This document shows positions 26,884-35,625 of a stretch of DNA of 64,000 nt, piece after piece. The notes beneath the pieces were generated by a model, which did not search any database, was not told the DNA's origin, and was given only the letters and a program-made list of their open reading frames with translations. A program made the translations under genes and the position numbers. Each line of letters starts with the position of its first letter. Position 1 is the stretch's first letter. The DNA comes from Candidatus Electrothrix rattekaaiensis. Its GTDB lineage: Bacteria; Desulfobacterota; Desulfobulbia; Desulfobulbales; Desulfobulbaceae. The DNA is taken from contig JAVQMD010000001.1 of the NCBI GenBank assembly GCA_032595675.1, positions 1,086,640-1,150,639 of the forward strand, written 5' to 3'.

Positions 26884-28539
26884 CTATATTTCTGTTGTTT
26901 TCTTCTGTTGTTTGCGTACTGACAAATACAACAAAAAAGGAATCAGGGCCAAGCATATTGCTCCGAAGTGATAACCACCCTGCATAAAGAAGGTATGGCT
27001 GGTGAGCAGGGGCGTCCTCGCATTGATTGCTTGTGCCTTGAATAAAGGGGTTTCTTTGTGAATTTCTCCTGTGGGGTCTATAAAACCGCTGATCCCGGTA
27101 TTTGCAGAACGTACTAGACTTCGCCTATTTTCTACAGCTCGAAACACTGTCATGGCCCAGGAATGATAGGGGGCACTTGATTCGCCGTACCATGCGTCAT
27201 TTGTGAGATTGACCAGCAGGTTGGCTCCCTTAACAGCTTCTTGTCGTGCAATACCTGGAAAGATCGACTCAAAACAGATAAGAACTCCGGCCTGAATCCT
27301 GTTGGCATCCAAGGGGTCAAAGGAATCACCGGGTGTGAAATCGCCTATCAGTTCAACCAGTGGCTTTATAAACCAAAGATAGGTGCGCAGAGGGATATAT
27401 TCCCCAAAGGGAACAAGGTGCTGTTTATTATAGCGAGCCAAGATGCCTGAATGATTCAGGAGCACGGCGCTGTTGGAATAGACCAGCGGCTTTTTATTCT
27501 CCAGATCGATTGTGAAATAGGGGGCCCCGGTCAATAAATAGACTTCGTTTTTTCGAACAAAGGCACGAACCCTGTTCATCAGCGGTATTTCACGGGGCGG
27601 ATAAAAGGGGAGGGCTGTTTCCGGCCAGACTATCAATTCCGGTTTTTCTTCCCCTTCAAGGGCTTGAGCTGAGAGCGAAAGGTAGCGTTCCACAGTTTTT
27701 TCTTTCTGCGTCGGCGACCATTTCTTACTTTGTTCAATATTGCCTTGAACTGCACTGACCAAGGCGGTATCTGCCGTTGCTGTTTCAGAGGAGATTTGCT
27801 GATAACGTACGACCGAATATCCACCCAGACAGGAGAGCAGGAGAAAAACCGTCATCGGGTGACCGAAATGGTAATCCGAGGTATCAGATGAGGATGAAGA
27901 GGAGGATGAACGGGAAACAAGTATCCTGTCCAGCAACCAGAAGAGCAAGGCGTTGATCAGCACGACAGAAAAGGTGATCAGGTAATGGCCACCCAGATCT
28001 GCTGCCTGGATCAATAACGGTTGCCGGTACAAGGCGTATCCAAGATCCATCCAGGGTAAGCCTGTAAACAGGAAGCCGCGAAGAAAATCAAGGCCTGTCC
28101 AGACAGCAGGAGCAGTAAGCAGGAGCAGGGCCGCAGCCTGTCCTCTTGATCGTGACCTGACAAGCAACCGGTTAAGCAGCAGGCAGAACAGGGCGATATA
28201 GATTGCCATGTATGCGGCCAGCAAGAGAAGCGCAAGGGCGGCAAGGGCAGGGTGGAGTCCGCCGAAGCGTTCCATAACCGGGATAATCCAGTAGAACAGA
28301 CCAGCATAATAAAGCAGTCCGCAGAACATCCCCATGCAAATGCTTTGTTTGGCGGATAAACGACCAAGTGCTGAGAAAAGAGGGATAAGGGCGATAAAGA
28401 GAATATGCCACCATCCGGTGATTCCCGGCATAGCCAGAGTCAACAGGAGCGCAGTGAAAAGAGCCCGTAAATAGGGGGGATATCCTTTCAGAGGTTCAAT
28501 GTTTGATGGAGCGGCTATCTGTAGAGCATCATGCTTCAT
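26884..28539 (-). CDS. lnt: Apolipoprotein N-acyltransferase
   Basis: A 551-aa protein. Its N-terminal half has about six to seven membrane helices. The C-terminal half is a nitrilase-like domain with the catalytic triad: Glu in IVWPETALPFYPP, Lys in RYNKQHLVPFGEY and Cys in AGVLICFESIFP. NDAWYGESSAPYHSWAMTVFRAVENRRSLVRSANTGISGFID is the conserved closing motif. It adds the third acyl chain to the N-terminal Cys of lipoproteins in the inner membrane. corC lies 12 nt upstream on the same strand, the corC-lnt pairing known from many Gram-negative genomes. A final membrane helix ends the protein. Confidence 0.95.
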   Translation of the reverse strand: MKHDALQIAAPSNIEPLKGYPPYLRALFTALLLTLAMPGITGWWHILFIALIPLFSALGRLSAKQSICMGMFCGLLYYAGLFYWIIPVMERFGGLHPALAALALLLLAAYMAIYIALFCLLLNRLLVRSRSRGQAAALLLLTAPAVWTGLDFLRGFLFTGLPWMDLGYALYRQPLLIQAADLGGHYLITFSVVLINALLFWLLDRILVSRSSSSSSSSDTSDYHFGHPMTVFLLLSCLGGYSVVRYQQISSETATADTALVSAVQGNIEQSKKWSPTQKEKTVERYLSLSAQALEGEEKPELIVWPETALPFYPPREIPLMNRVRAFVRKNEVYLLTGAPYFTIDLENKKPLVYSNSAVLLNHSGILARYNKQHLVPFGEYIPLRTYLWFIKPLVELIGDFTPGDSFDPLDANRIQAGVLICFESIFPGIARQEAVKGANLLVNLTNDAWYGESSAPYHSWAMTVFRAVENRRSLVRSANTGISGFIDPTGEIHKETPLFKAQAINARTPLLTSHTFFMQGGYHFGAICLALIPFLLYLSVRKQQKKTTEI

Positions 28540-28551
28540 GCCATCATGCCA

Positions 28552-29409
28552 TCATATCTTGCGAATTCTTACCGTGCGAACCTTGCGGGGATTCGCTACG
28601 AGTACGGTTAATGTCAGAGGTGGTGTGTCCACAGTCTCGCCGTTTTGTGGCATACGGCCTAGACGATGGATGATCAATCCGCCTATTGATTCATAGGGGC
28701 CACTAGGCAGTCTGCATTGGAAATGTTTTTCCACCACTTCAATGTCAATCTTAGCGTCCACAACAACGGTTTGCTGGTCAACCTGCATGAGTTCTCGTTC
28801 TTCCTGATCGTGTTCGTCGTCAATCTCGCCGACGATTTCCTCAATAACATCCTCAAGGGTGATCAGGCCCCGGACCCCGCCGAATTCATCTGTGACCACA
28901 GCCATGTGGTTTTTTTTTGCCTGGAATTCACGGAGCAGTTCGGTGATCGGTTTTGATTCAGAGATAATCATGGGAAGATTCAGATGATTTTCCAAATGTT
29001 TATCTGGGTTATTTTCTTCGCTAAAGGTGCGGAGCAGATCCTTGGCATGGAGGATCCCGACAATATTGTCCTGACTCCCGTTGTATACCGGTATCCTGGT
29101 ATATCCTTCCCCATTGATTAATGTCACCGCCTCTTGAACAGAGCTGTTGACATCAATGCGAACGATTTCAGCCGAGGGTGTCATGATTTCAGAGGCGATA
29201 GTGGCTCGAAAGTGAAAAATAGAGTTGATTAGTTGTTCTTCGTGGCTACTGATCAGTCCCTGCTCTTCACCATCTTCCAGCAGACCCTGAATTTCGTGTT
29301 CTAATTCCTGGGTTGTGTCAGGAGATCTTCTCAATCCGGTGAGAGATTTCAGGCTCTGCCAAAAGGATCTTCCACCACAGTCTTCCTCTTTCTCCGCCAT
29401 GCTTTTCAT
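28552..29409 (-). CDS. corC: CorC/HlyC-family CBS-domain protein
   Basis: 285 aa. An acidic N-terminus leads to LEHEIQGLLEDGEEQGLISSHEEQLINSIFHF, typical of CorC. Two CBS domains follow (ASEIMTPSAEIVRID... with YTRIPVYNGSQDNIVGILHAKDLL, then MAVVTDEFGGVRGLITLEDVIEEIVGEIDDEHD). The C-terminus is a transporter-associated CorC_HlyC domain. The membrane DUF21 part found in larger homologues is absent. Proteins of this type bind adenine nucleotides and are tied to Mg2+/Co2+ handling. It is the first gene of the corC-lnt-AP2-prfB-glcF run. Confidence 0.9.
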   Translation of the reverse strand: MKSMAEKEEDCGGRSFWQSLKSLTGLRRSPDTTQELEHEIQGLLEDGEEQGLISSHEEQLINSIFHFRATIASEIMTPSAEIVRIDVNSSVQEAVTLINGEGYTRIPVYNGSQDNIVGILHAKDLLRTFSEENNPDKHLENHLNLPMIISESKPITELLREFQAKKNHMAVVTDEFGGVRGLITLEDVIEEIVGEIDDEHDQEERELMQVDQQTVVVDAKIDIEVVEKHFQCRLPSGPYESIGGLIIHRLGRMPQNGETVDTPPLTLTVLVANPRKVRTVRIRKI

Positions 29410-29728
29410 TCGTTGTTTAATACAAGGAAGGTTGATTCATGATTATTCATTATTCTAACAGTAGAAAATAGACAAGGAAAGTCAAGGAATTTCTCGGAAA
29501 CCCAGTGATTATACTCTGCTTCGGTCGAGATATCTGCTCTTTTCTCTTTGCGATTTCATATTTACAACTTTTCAACTTGTTGCAGGTGGAGTAGAATAAC
29601 AAAATTGCTGGTGAGGTATGCCGGTGAGGTCTACTCGGACTTTTCCTTTTTTTCTATGAGAGAATGCAAGCGCATTTCCGAAGAGTCCGTTCTTTTTAAA
29701 AAACAGATAAAGTTTTAAGAGGTTGTTT
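29410..29728. other. Divergent intergenic region between corC and accC
   Basis: About 320 nt that must hold the divergent promoters of the corC operon and of accC. I could not choose -35/-10 pairs with confidence and see no ORF or hairpin of note. AAGAGG at 29717-29722 is the accC ribosome site. Confidence 0.4.
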
Positions 29729-31132
29729 GTGCAAGGCAAAGTACTGATTGCTAATCGCGGCGAGATAGCTCTCCGCATTATGGAGGCCTGTCAAGATCTC
29801 GGCCTTGAATATACGATTATTTATACTGATGCTGATCGTGAATCTGAGCATGTGCAGCGTAATCGGCTCAACGGTACTGATCAAAATGCGTGGCGGGTGG
29901 CGAGTTATACCGATCCTAATGATCTTCTGGCTGTAGCCGATCATACTGGCTGTACAGCGATTCATCCTGGATATGGTTTTTTCTCGGAAGATTATCGTTT
30001 CGCTCGTCGGGTCACGGTCCGTGATCGGCCTCTTGTTTTTATCGGTCCGAGCTGGGAGGTTATCCGTGATCTTGGTGATAAGATCAATACCAAGCGGGTT
30101 GCGAATAAATTGGGCATTCCTACTATCCCAGGAACTTCCGCTCCTATCTATAATGAGATGGAAGCAGAGGAAATCGCCCAGCATCTCTTTGATCTGCAAA
30201 AAGAAGAGAATGAGCCCCAGCCAGCTATATTGATCAAGGCAGCAGCTGGTGGAGGCGGCATGGGGATTGAGGAGGTTAACAGGATTGAACATTTCCGCCG
30301 TGTCTATCGACAGGTGCAGAATTATGCTAAGCGTCAGTTTGGTGATGGCGGCGTGCTGATCGAACAGCGTTTGCGGGATTTTAATCATCTTGAAGTGCAG
30401 TTGGTTTGTTCCCGTCACGATGAACGCATCCATTTTGGTTCCCGCAACTGTACTATTCAGTCCACAGGGCGGCAGAAGCGGGTTGAGGCTGCTCCTGGTT
30501 TTCACTCTTCCTGTTTCAATTACGATTTTAATGCAGAAGAGGTTCTTGACAGTGTTGTTGAGTATTCCTTGAAGCTGGCTGAACATGTTCAATATGATAA
30601 TGTCGGGACTTGGGAATGGATCGTCAGTCGCAGCGGTAAGCCGTATCTCCTGGAGGTGAATACCCGTATTCAGGTTGAAAATGATGTTTCGGCCCGTATC
30701 AGTTATCTTGACGATAAGCATCCGAACTTGCTTAGGGAGCAGATTCGTCTTGCCCTTGGCGAACCCATGGGCTATCAGCAGAGTGACGTAGTTTTTCGCG
30801 GAGCAAGTATAGAGCTGCGAATAGTTGCGGAGAATACCCAGCGGAATTTTGCTCCCTGGATTGGTACCATCACCCGCTTTGATTTGCCTCAGTATGAATG
30901 GTCAGCCACATATAGTCATGTGCCAGCGGATCGTTCCTATCCCATTCCGAGTGAGTATGATCCGAATCTTGCCTTGGCCTTGGTCTGGGGAGACAATGTA
31001 GAACAGGCTAAAGAACGGGCCCGGCAGTTTATTGATGCCTCCCGAATTGAAGGAGTCAATAGTTCGGGTGATGCTATCTTGACGAATCTTGATTATTTGC
31101 GTGTACATCTTGATCGCCTCCTGACCTTTTAA
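29729..31132 (+). CDS. accC: Biotin carboxylase (acetyl-CoA carboxylase)
   Basis: 467 aa from the GTG at 29729, which stands 6 nt after AAGAGG; the TTG at 29723 is too close to that site. GKVLIANRGEIALRIMEACQDLG gives the N-terminal biotin-carboxylase fold. AAAGGGGMGIEEV is the ATP-grasp glycine loop and EVNTRIQVEND the metal/biotin site. Most AccC proteins read QVEHPVTE, so the change from HP to ND is unusual. It carboxylates biotin on a carrier protein using ATP and bicarbonate. The carboxyltransferase gene follows; no biotin carrier protein gene is present nearby. Confidence 0.9.
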   Translation: MQGKVLIANRGEIALRIMEACQDLGLEYTIIYTDADRESEHVQRNRLNGTDQNAWRVASYTDPNDLLAVADHTGCTAIHPGYGFFSEDYRFARRVTVRDRPLVFIGPSWEVIRDLGDKINTKRVANKLGIPTIPGTSAPIYNEMEAEEIAQHLFDLQKEENEPQPAILIKAAAGGGGMGIEEVNRIEHFRRVYRQVQNYAKRQFGDGGVLIEQRLRDFNHLEVQLVCSRHDERIHFGSRNCTIQSTGRQKRVEAAPGFHSSCFNYDFNAEEVLDSVVEYSLKLAEHVQYDNVGTWEWIVSRSGKPYLLEVNTRIQVENDVSARISYLDDKHPNLLREQIRLALGEPMGYQQSDVVFRGASIELRIVAENTQRNFAPWIGTITRFDLPQYEWSATYSHVPADRSYPIPSEYDPNLALALVWGDNVEQAKERARQFIDASRIEGVNSSGDAILTNLDYLRVHLDRLLTF

Positions 31133-31259
31133 GGGACACTGTCATTGCTTGCCCCCCTATATCCCGGCCCGGCGGTGATCTGGGCAATGAAAAAAAATGA
31201 CGGATAAGTTCCAACTGTTTTTTTATATAAAATGTATGCCTATTCAAATGTAATGTATA

Positions 31260-33536
31260 ATGAATGATCTTATTAAACAACTTCAGGAGGTTGACCAACG
31301 CATAGGTTATCTGATTCATATAAAGGATAACGCCGAGTGGGGCAATCTTGCTGAATTTCAGGAAAAAGCTGAACAGCTGAAAAACGCTATTTTTGATCTG
31401 GATAAAGCAGAGTTTGGTGCGCGACTTGAAAAGTTGGAAGACTCTGTTCGTTTCCTTGAAGAACGCTGCGAAGAAGGCCTGACAGCAATGGAGCGGGTGC
31501 GTATTGTTCGCTCCCCCTTACGTTTTTCTTTGAAAGATATCCTAGAAAATGTATATGAGGAACATACCGAGCTCGGCGGGGAAGGGGAGGCAAATATTGA
31601 TCCGGCCCTAGTGGTTGCTAAAGCCAATATTGTTCGACGGATTAAGAAAAAGCCGTATACTTCGCCGGTGATGATCATCGGACAGGAGGTCGGCCACGGC
31701 GAAGAATTTCGTAATGGTGGTTCCTGTAAGCCCTGGGGAAACGAAAAGGCCATGCGCTATATGAAGGTGGCTGAAACCGAGGGTATCCCTATTCATTTTT
31801 ATGTCTTCACGCCGGGATCGTATCCTGTTGAGGAGTATCCGGGAGCAGCCCAGCAGATTGCCCGCAATCTCTACACCATGACCAAGTTGCGTGTGCCCAT
31901 GATTTCCGTGATTTCCGAGGGCGGTTCTGGTGGAGCGGAGGCTGTGGGACTGAGCGATTTTCGACTTATGTTCTCACACGGCTATTACTCGGTTATCTCT
32001 CCAGAAGGGGCTGCCGCTATTGAAGGTCGGGTCAAAGAAGGGCAGAAGGTTTCCCCGGAGCTGATCGAACGCTGTGCCCGCCAGCTCAACATCACCGCAG
32101 CAGATAATTTGCGCCTTGGCACCATTGACCGCGTTATCCAGGAGCCTCCTCTGGGCGCGAAGACGGATGATTTTGCCTTTTTTGCCCGAATCCGCTCTGA
32201 GATTATTCGAGCCACTGATGAGGTGGTGCTGAAGACAAAGAGTGTGCGCGGATTCCGTTCCTATGAGGTAAAAAGGAAAAAGGCAGAGAGCGCGGACGAG
32301 GCCCCACAAATTGATATCCCTTGGGATCTCGGTGAGAAAGAAGAGGAGAGGTTGCTCAAAGAACGCTCTAAAAAGTATCGCGGGATGAGCATGCATAGTT
32401 TTGGGGTCATCAATATCCCAGCGGAAAATATGCTCAAGTCTCTCTACTCAGCCTCGGAAAAACTCTGGTACACTTTTCGTTATGATGTACTGAAAAATCA
32501 GCATAAACAGATGCAGAAGACCCTGAAAGAGGTCTCAGGCGAGGGAACCGCTTTGGTCAACCGCCTCACAGCACCTTTTGCTACGGTCTATAATAAAATA
32601 TTCACCCAGGACGAGAAAAAACGGGCTATTGCCATGTCGCCCGCTATTGCGGCTCAGGCATCTGGTGATTACTGTATTATCCCTGATCCCTTAGAATTGA
32701 CAGACACGTATACCAGTCCGTTAGCCAATGAAGACCGGACAGTGACCTGTCCCAACGCGGAAAAACATGGTTGTCAGGATCTCTGGATCCCTGACCTGTA
32801 CGGTGAGTTTTGTGGTGTTTGTGAAAATTGCGGTTATCATTTTCCTCTGGAATACCAGTGGTATCTGAAGAATATTTTTGATCCCGGTTCCGTCCGAATT
32901 TTTAATAACGAAATTTTTTCCCGTAATCCTTTGAATTACGAAGGATTTGATGAACGCCTCAAGGCAGCACGTTCCAAAACAGGCATGGGCAGTGCCAACC
33001 TGACCTTTGATGCCAGGGTTAAGGATATCAATCTGGTCGTGACCATGTTGTTTTCAGATTTTCGTAACGGAACTGTGGGCTCTGCGGAAGGGGAAAAATT
33101 TGTTCGGGCCTGTGATAGGGCGCGGCGGAAAAAGCGGCCTTTACTGGCCTATGTGCATACCACTGGCGGTATCCGGATTCAAGAGGGTACCTTGGGCGTT
33201 GCCCAGATGCCTAAATGCACAATGGCGGTTCGTGAGTACATTGATGCTGGCGGGCTTTATATCGTGGTCTATGACAATAACTCCTATGCCGGGCCGGTTG
33301 CCTCTTTCCTTGGCTGCTCTCCGTATCAGTTTGCTATTCGCTCCAGCCGGATAGGTTTTGCTGGGCCACGGGTTATCCGGGAAACCACAGGTATTGATAT
33401 CCCGCCTGATTATCATGATGCGAGGAATGCCCTCAAGCGGGGGCATATTCAGGGAATAACTGATCGGCGCGATTTTCGCCGTCATTTGTATCAGGTTATG
33501 CAGACTATGGGAAGCCCGAGTCTCTATTATCGGTGA
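31260..33536 (+). CDS. Fused acetyl-CoA carboxylase carboxyltransferase, alpha then beta
   Basis: 758 aa joining both carboxyltransferase subunits. The first about 340 residues are AccA-like: a helical start (NDLIKQLQEVDQRIGYL), then PVMIIGQEVGHGEEFRNGG and VISEGGSGGAEAVGLSDFRLM. A linker of about 130 residues follows. From about 490 the protein is AccD-like, with a Cys-rich zinc ribbon (CPNAEKHGC, then FCGVCENCGYHF), LLAYVHTTGGIRIQEGTLG and VASFLGCSPYQFAI. The order alpha-beta is opposite to that of propionyl-CoA carboxylase-type fusions. It transfers CO2 from carboxybiotin to acetyl-CoA to make malonyl-CoA. accC lies 127 nt upstream. Confidence 0.88.
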   Translation: MNDLIKQLQEVDQRIGYLIHIKDNAEWGNLAEFQEKAEQLKNAIFDLDKAEFGARLEKLEDSVRFLEERCEEGLTAMERVRIVRSPLRFSLKDILENVYEEHTELGGEGEANIDPALVVAKANIVRRIKKKPYTSPVMIIGQEVGHGEEFRNGGSCKPWGNEKAMRYMKVAETEGIPIHFYVFTPGSYPVEEYPGAAQQIARNLYTMTKLRVPMISVISEGGSGGAEAVGLSDFRLMFSHGYYSVISPEGAAAIEGRVKEGQKVSPELIERCARQLNITAADNLRLGTIDRVIQEPPLGAKTDDFAFFARIRSEIIRATDEVVLKTKSVRGFRSYEVKRKKAESADEAPQIDIPWDLGEKEEERLLKERSKKYRGMSMHSFGVINIPAENMLKSLYSASEKLWYTFRYDVLKNQHKQMQKTLKEVSGEGTALVNRLTAPFATVYNKIFTQDEKKRAIAMSPAIAAQASGDYCIIPDPLELTDTYTSPLANEDRTVTCPNAEKHGCQDLWIPDLYGEFCGVCENCGYHFPLEYQWYLKNIFDPGSVRIFNNEIFSRNPLNYEGFDERLKAARSKTGMGSANLTFDARVKDINLVVTMLFSDFRNGTVGSAEGEKFVRACDRARRKKRPLLAYVHTTGGIRIQEGTLGVAQMPKCTMAVREYIDAGGLYIVVYDNNSYAGPVASFLGCSPYQFAIRSSRIGFAGPRVIRETTGIDIPPDYHDARNALKRGHIQGITDRRDFRRHLYQVMQTMGSPSLYYR

Positions 33537-33563
33537 TTTTTTTTACTCAGTGCAGATAAGTTC

Positions 33564-33594
33564 TTGACTAGGCCCCGGCTTTATGATATATAAT
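33564..33594 (+). promoter_or_regulatory. Promoter of tRNA-Lys
   Basis: TTGACT at 33564-33569 precedes TATATA (33587-33592, 17-nt spacer) overlapping TATAAT (33589-33594). Transcription would begin about 12 nt before the tRNA. Confidence 0.6.
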
Positions 33595-33612
33595 TCGCCT
33601 TATCAAAGATAA

Positions 33613-33688
<76 letters not shown>

Positions 33689-33901
33689 ATATATATAGGG
33701 ACTTAGCTTGTATTGAGCTGAGTCCCTTTTTTATTTTTATCTTTCCAGCCCCCACACTGCCCCCACTTTTTCGGTTATGGGGGCAAGATTTCTGTCTTGA
33801 AAAGATACCAGACGGGGTATTTTTTTTCATCCACTGAAGAACCATTGACACGCCTACCCGCTCCTGTTTATCCTCCCCTGAAAAAATATCCTCTATGCGT
33901 T

Positions 33902-33944
33902 GCCGGAGACCTCTTTCAATTTCTCCCGGCAATAATAACGAGGC
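33902..33944. repeat. Hairpin repeat, copy 1 (near the tRNA)
   Basis: GCCGGAGA and TCTCCCGGC pair around a 12-nt loop. The sequence aligns with 35582-35625 over about 43 nt, sharing CCGGAGA and AATTTCTCCCGGCA...TAA. The two copies are direct repeats on either side of the DUF3800 gene and the structured leader. A dispersed palindromic repeat is the likeliest reading. Confidence 0.55.
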
Positions 33945-33974
33945 TTTCTGTTTTCTGAACCCTGCAAGGACTCC

Positions 33975-34619
33975 ATGAGCAACGGCTGTTTATACATCTT
34001 TCTTGATGAAGGGGGGAACCTGGATTTTGCTGCATCCGGGACAAAGTATTTCACCCTGACAAGTGTTTGTACCAAACGCCCCTTCACCGTCTGCCATGAA
34101 TTGGGAAAATACAAGTTCGACCTGATCGAATACGGGTTTGACTTTTCTTATTTCCACTGCACCAAAGACAACCGGCATGTTCGGCAGCGGGTGTTCGGGA
34201 TCATCAAGGAGAATATTGCAGGTTTGCGGGTGGATTCGCTCATAGTGGAGAAAAGCAGGACGGCCCCGGCCTTGCAGGCTCCTGAAGAATTTTACCCCCG
34301 GATGTTGGGACATCTGATCCGGCATGTGGCGGAACAGAAGCGGGAAGAGCTGGCCGGAATGAAAGAGCTGATCGTGATTACCGACACCATACCGATAAAG
34401 AAGAAACGGGCTGCTGTGGAAAAGGGGGTCAAGACGGTGCTGAAAAAAATGCTCCCTTCAGGCTGCCGGTTCCGGGTGCTGCATCATGCCTCAATGTCAA
34501 ATATGGGGTTACAGCTTGCGGATTATTGCAACTGGGCGATATTCAGAAAATGGGAATCTGGGGACAGTGTTTTCTATGATGCGTTGCGGGAAGGGATAAA
34601 GAGCGAGCTGGAGATATAA
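33975..34619 (+). CDS. DUF3800 protein (RNase H-like fold)
   Basis: 214 aa. LYIFLDEGGNLDF at the N-terminus carries the conserved DE(S/G)G motif. The C-terminal MSNMGLQLADYCNWAIFRK matches the NxGLQxADxxxW signature of DUF3800. With a central VITDTIPIKKKRA these acidic residues would form an RNase H-like metal site. The activity of the family is unproven, and members are frequent in mobile and defence regions. AAGGA lies 5 nt before the ATG. The gene stands behind tRNA-Lys, a common insertion site, flanked by the hairpin repeats. No mobile-element genes accompany it. Confidence 0.82.
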   Translation: MSNGCLYIFLDEGGNLDFAASGTKYFTLTSVCTKRPFTVCHELGKYKFDLIEYGFDFSYFHCTKDNRHVRQRVFGIIKENIAGLRVDSLIVEKSRTAPALQAPEEFYPRMLGHLIRHVAEQKREELAGMKELIVITDTIPIKKKRAAVEKGVKTVLKKMLPSGCRFRVLHHASMSNMGLQLADYCNWAIFRKWESGDSVFYDALREGIKSELEI

Positions 34620-34624
34620 AAAAA

Positions 34625-34695
34625 GGGCAGCCTCCTGGAAAGCTGCCCGATCTGACCCCCCCGACTATCCTTTCAGAAGAAACCCTTGGTTTCTT
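34625..34695. terminator. Two hairpins after the DUF3800 gene
   Basis: GGGCAGC (34625-34631) pairs with GCTGCCC (34642-34648). It has an A-run upstream, so it is a proper intrinsic terminator only on the minus strand, where T7 would follow. A second perfect hairpin, AAGAAACC-ctt-GGTTTCTT (34677-34695), stands downstream. No minus-strand gene to the right needs the first one. Confidence 0.45.
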
Positions 34696-35022
34696 ATCAT
34701 CAGGGAGGAACCTTTCTACTCATATATTAAGCTGTTCATGCAGAGATGTAAAGAGTTTTTCACCCGCGCTTCAAACCTGAAACCAAGTGGATATATAGCG
34801 CGTTTCCCCTATAGAAAGAGTTTTCCTCCTTCATCTCCTTCATCTCCTTCATGTCCTTCAGTATCAGAAAGTTATCCTTCATTCAGGTCTTCATGCCCTC
34901 CTTCAGTCCTTCACTCCCTGCTCTTGATAACAGGGGATAGAGAGTTATCTATATTTTTGTTGACCACAGCTCGTTCCCCCTGTAATTTATTCATTGCCTG
35001 CGGCAAAATCCGTGGGCCGGGA

Positions 35023-35212
35023 TTGCAAGCCCGACCACTAAGAGGACATCCGCTTTTTCATTATGCACAGGCGGTATTGTGTCCTATTTTCAGCGTATTC
35101 TCTTTGGCTGTTGAGTGGGAGACCTCCGGGTCTGCCGTTCTTAGTGGCGGTCTTGCAACCTGCTTAACAGCCATTTTTCGTTTGCAAGCGAAGGATGGTG
35201 AAGCATTTTCAC
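35023..35212 (+). ncRNA. Candidate structured leader RNA with competing stems
   Basis: TTGCAAGC.CGACCACTAAG at 35023-35042 is nearly complementary to CTTAGTGGCGGTCTTGCAA at 35140-35158. Between them AGGACA..CCGC pairs with GCGG...TGTCCT. An exclusive alternative is a multibranch fold: GGCTGTT (35106-35112) with AACAGCC (35166-35172), enclosing AGACC/GGTCT and GCC/GGC stems. Hairpins CCAT-TT-TTCG...CGAA-GG-ATGG (35171-35198) and GTGAA/TTCAC (35198-35212) follow, the last directly before the AAGGAG of a leader ORF. It matches no riboswitch class I know. The wider 34620-35227 stretch also has a (CCTTCATct)n-like run at about 34828-34922. Confidence 0.45.
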
Positions 35213-35227
35213 TAAGGAGACCCCACC

Positions 35228-35305
35228 ATGAAAGATCTCTCAGCACAGCCCACCGTCACGAATTCCAGAATGACCCGTTCGGAGATGCAGGAGGCCGCAG
35301 CATGA
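35228..35305 (+). CDS. 25-aa leader peptide coupled to the next gene
   Basis: An ATG at 35228 stands 8 nt after AAGGAG and opens MKDLSAQPTVTNSRMTRSEM QEAAA, ending at TGA 35303-35305. That stop overlaps the ATG of the next gene (ATGA at 35302). The peptide shows no run of a single amino acid, so classical attenuation is not obvious. Coupling by reinitiation is the simple reading. Confidence 0.5.
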   Translation: MKDLSAQPTVTNSRMTRSEMQEAAA

Positions 35306-35526
35306 AGAAAGATAAGGACAACACGGCCCCCAAAGAAGCAGAACAGGAACATATTGAAGACATCCTGCTTGAACTTTTCGTTTTTTCCGCTTCTCTGGGA
35401 TTTATCGGCAGATTACTGATTGATGCGGATCGGACATGCGATACCGTTCTGGCCGGAAAAATTGTCGATCATTACACCGGCCTTATATCCGACGGACTGA
35501 CCCGGCTTCAGGCGGAATTGCATTAA
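35302..35526 (+). CDS. Small 74-aa hypothetical protein
   Basis: The ATG at 35302 follows AGGAGG at 7 nt, an excellent ribosome site inside the leader ORF. The product has a charged N-terminus (MKKDKDNTAPKEAEQEH). A predicted amphipathic-helical body follows (IEDILLELFVFSASLGFIGRLLIDADRTCD, then KIVDHYTGLISDGLTRLQAEL), with no full membrane helix and one Cys. I recognise no family. A longer frame opens at 34738, but its upstream part lies in the structured leader and lacks a ribosome site, so I take only this portion as real. It stands alone between two hairpin repeats. Confidence 0.6.
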   Translation: MKKDKDNTAPKEAEQEHIEDILLELFVFSASLGFIGRLLIDADRTCDTVLAGKIVDHYTGLISDGLTRLQAELH

Positions 35527-35581
35527 TATATCGGTAACGAAAAATCGTTTTCTTTTAGGAAGAAAGTGCCCCATGCAATCT

Positions 35582-35625
35582 CCGGAGAACCTATAAAAAT
35601 TTCTCCCGGCAGTAACATGGGGCGT
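35582..35625. repeat. Hairpin repeat, copy 2
   Basis: CCGGAGAA and TTCTCCCGG pair around an A-rich loop. Outside them GCCCCATG (from about 35568) pairs with CATGGGGC (to 35625), giving a nested palindrome. It aligns with copy 1 at 33902-33944. It may also end transcription of the 74-aa gene. Confidence 0.55.

Noticed and set aside
34828-34922. (CCTTCATct)n-like repeat considered as a replication origin or DnaA-box cluster
   Set aside because: Only TTATCCTTC-like words occur; there is no TTATCCACA box and no dnaA/dnaN nearby.
34738-35301. Upstream part of a 262-codon frame that ends with the 74-aa protein
   Set aside because: Its low-complexity Ser/Pro start comes from the CCTTCAT repeat, it runs through the structured leader, and the AGGAGG sits before the ATG at 35302.
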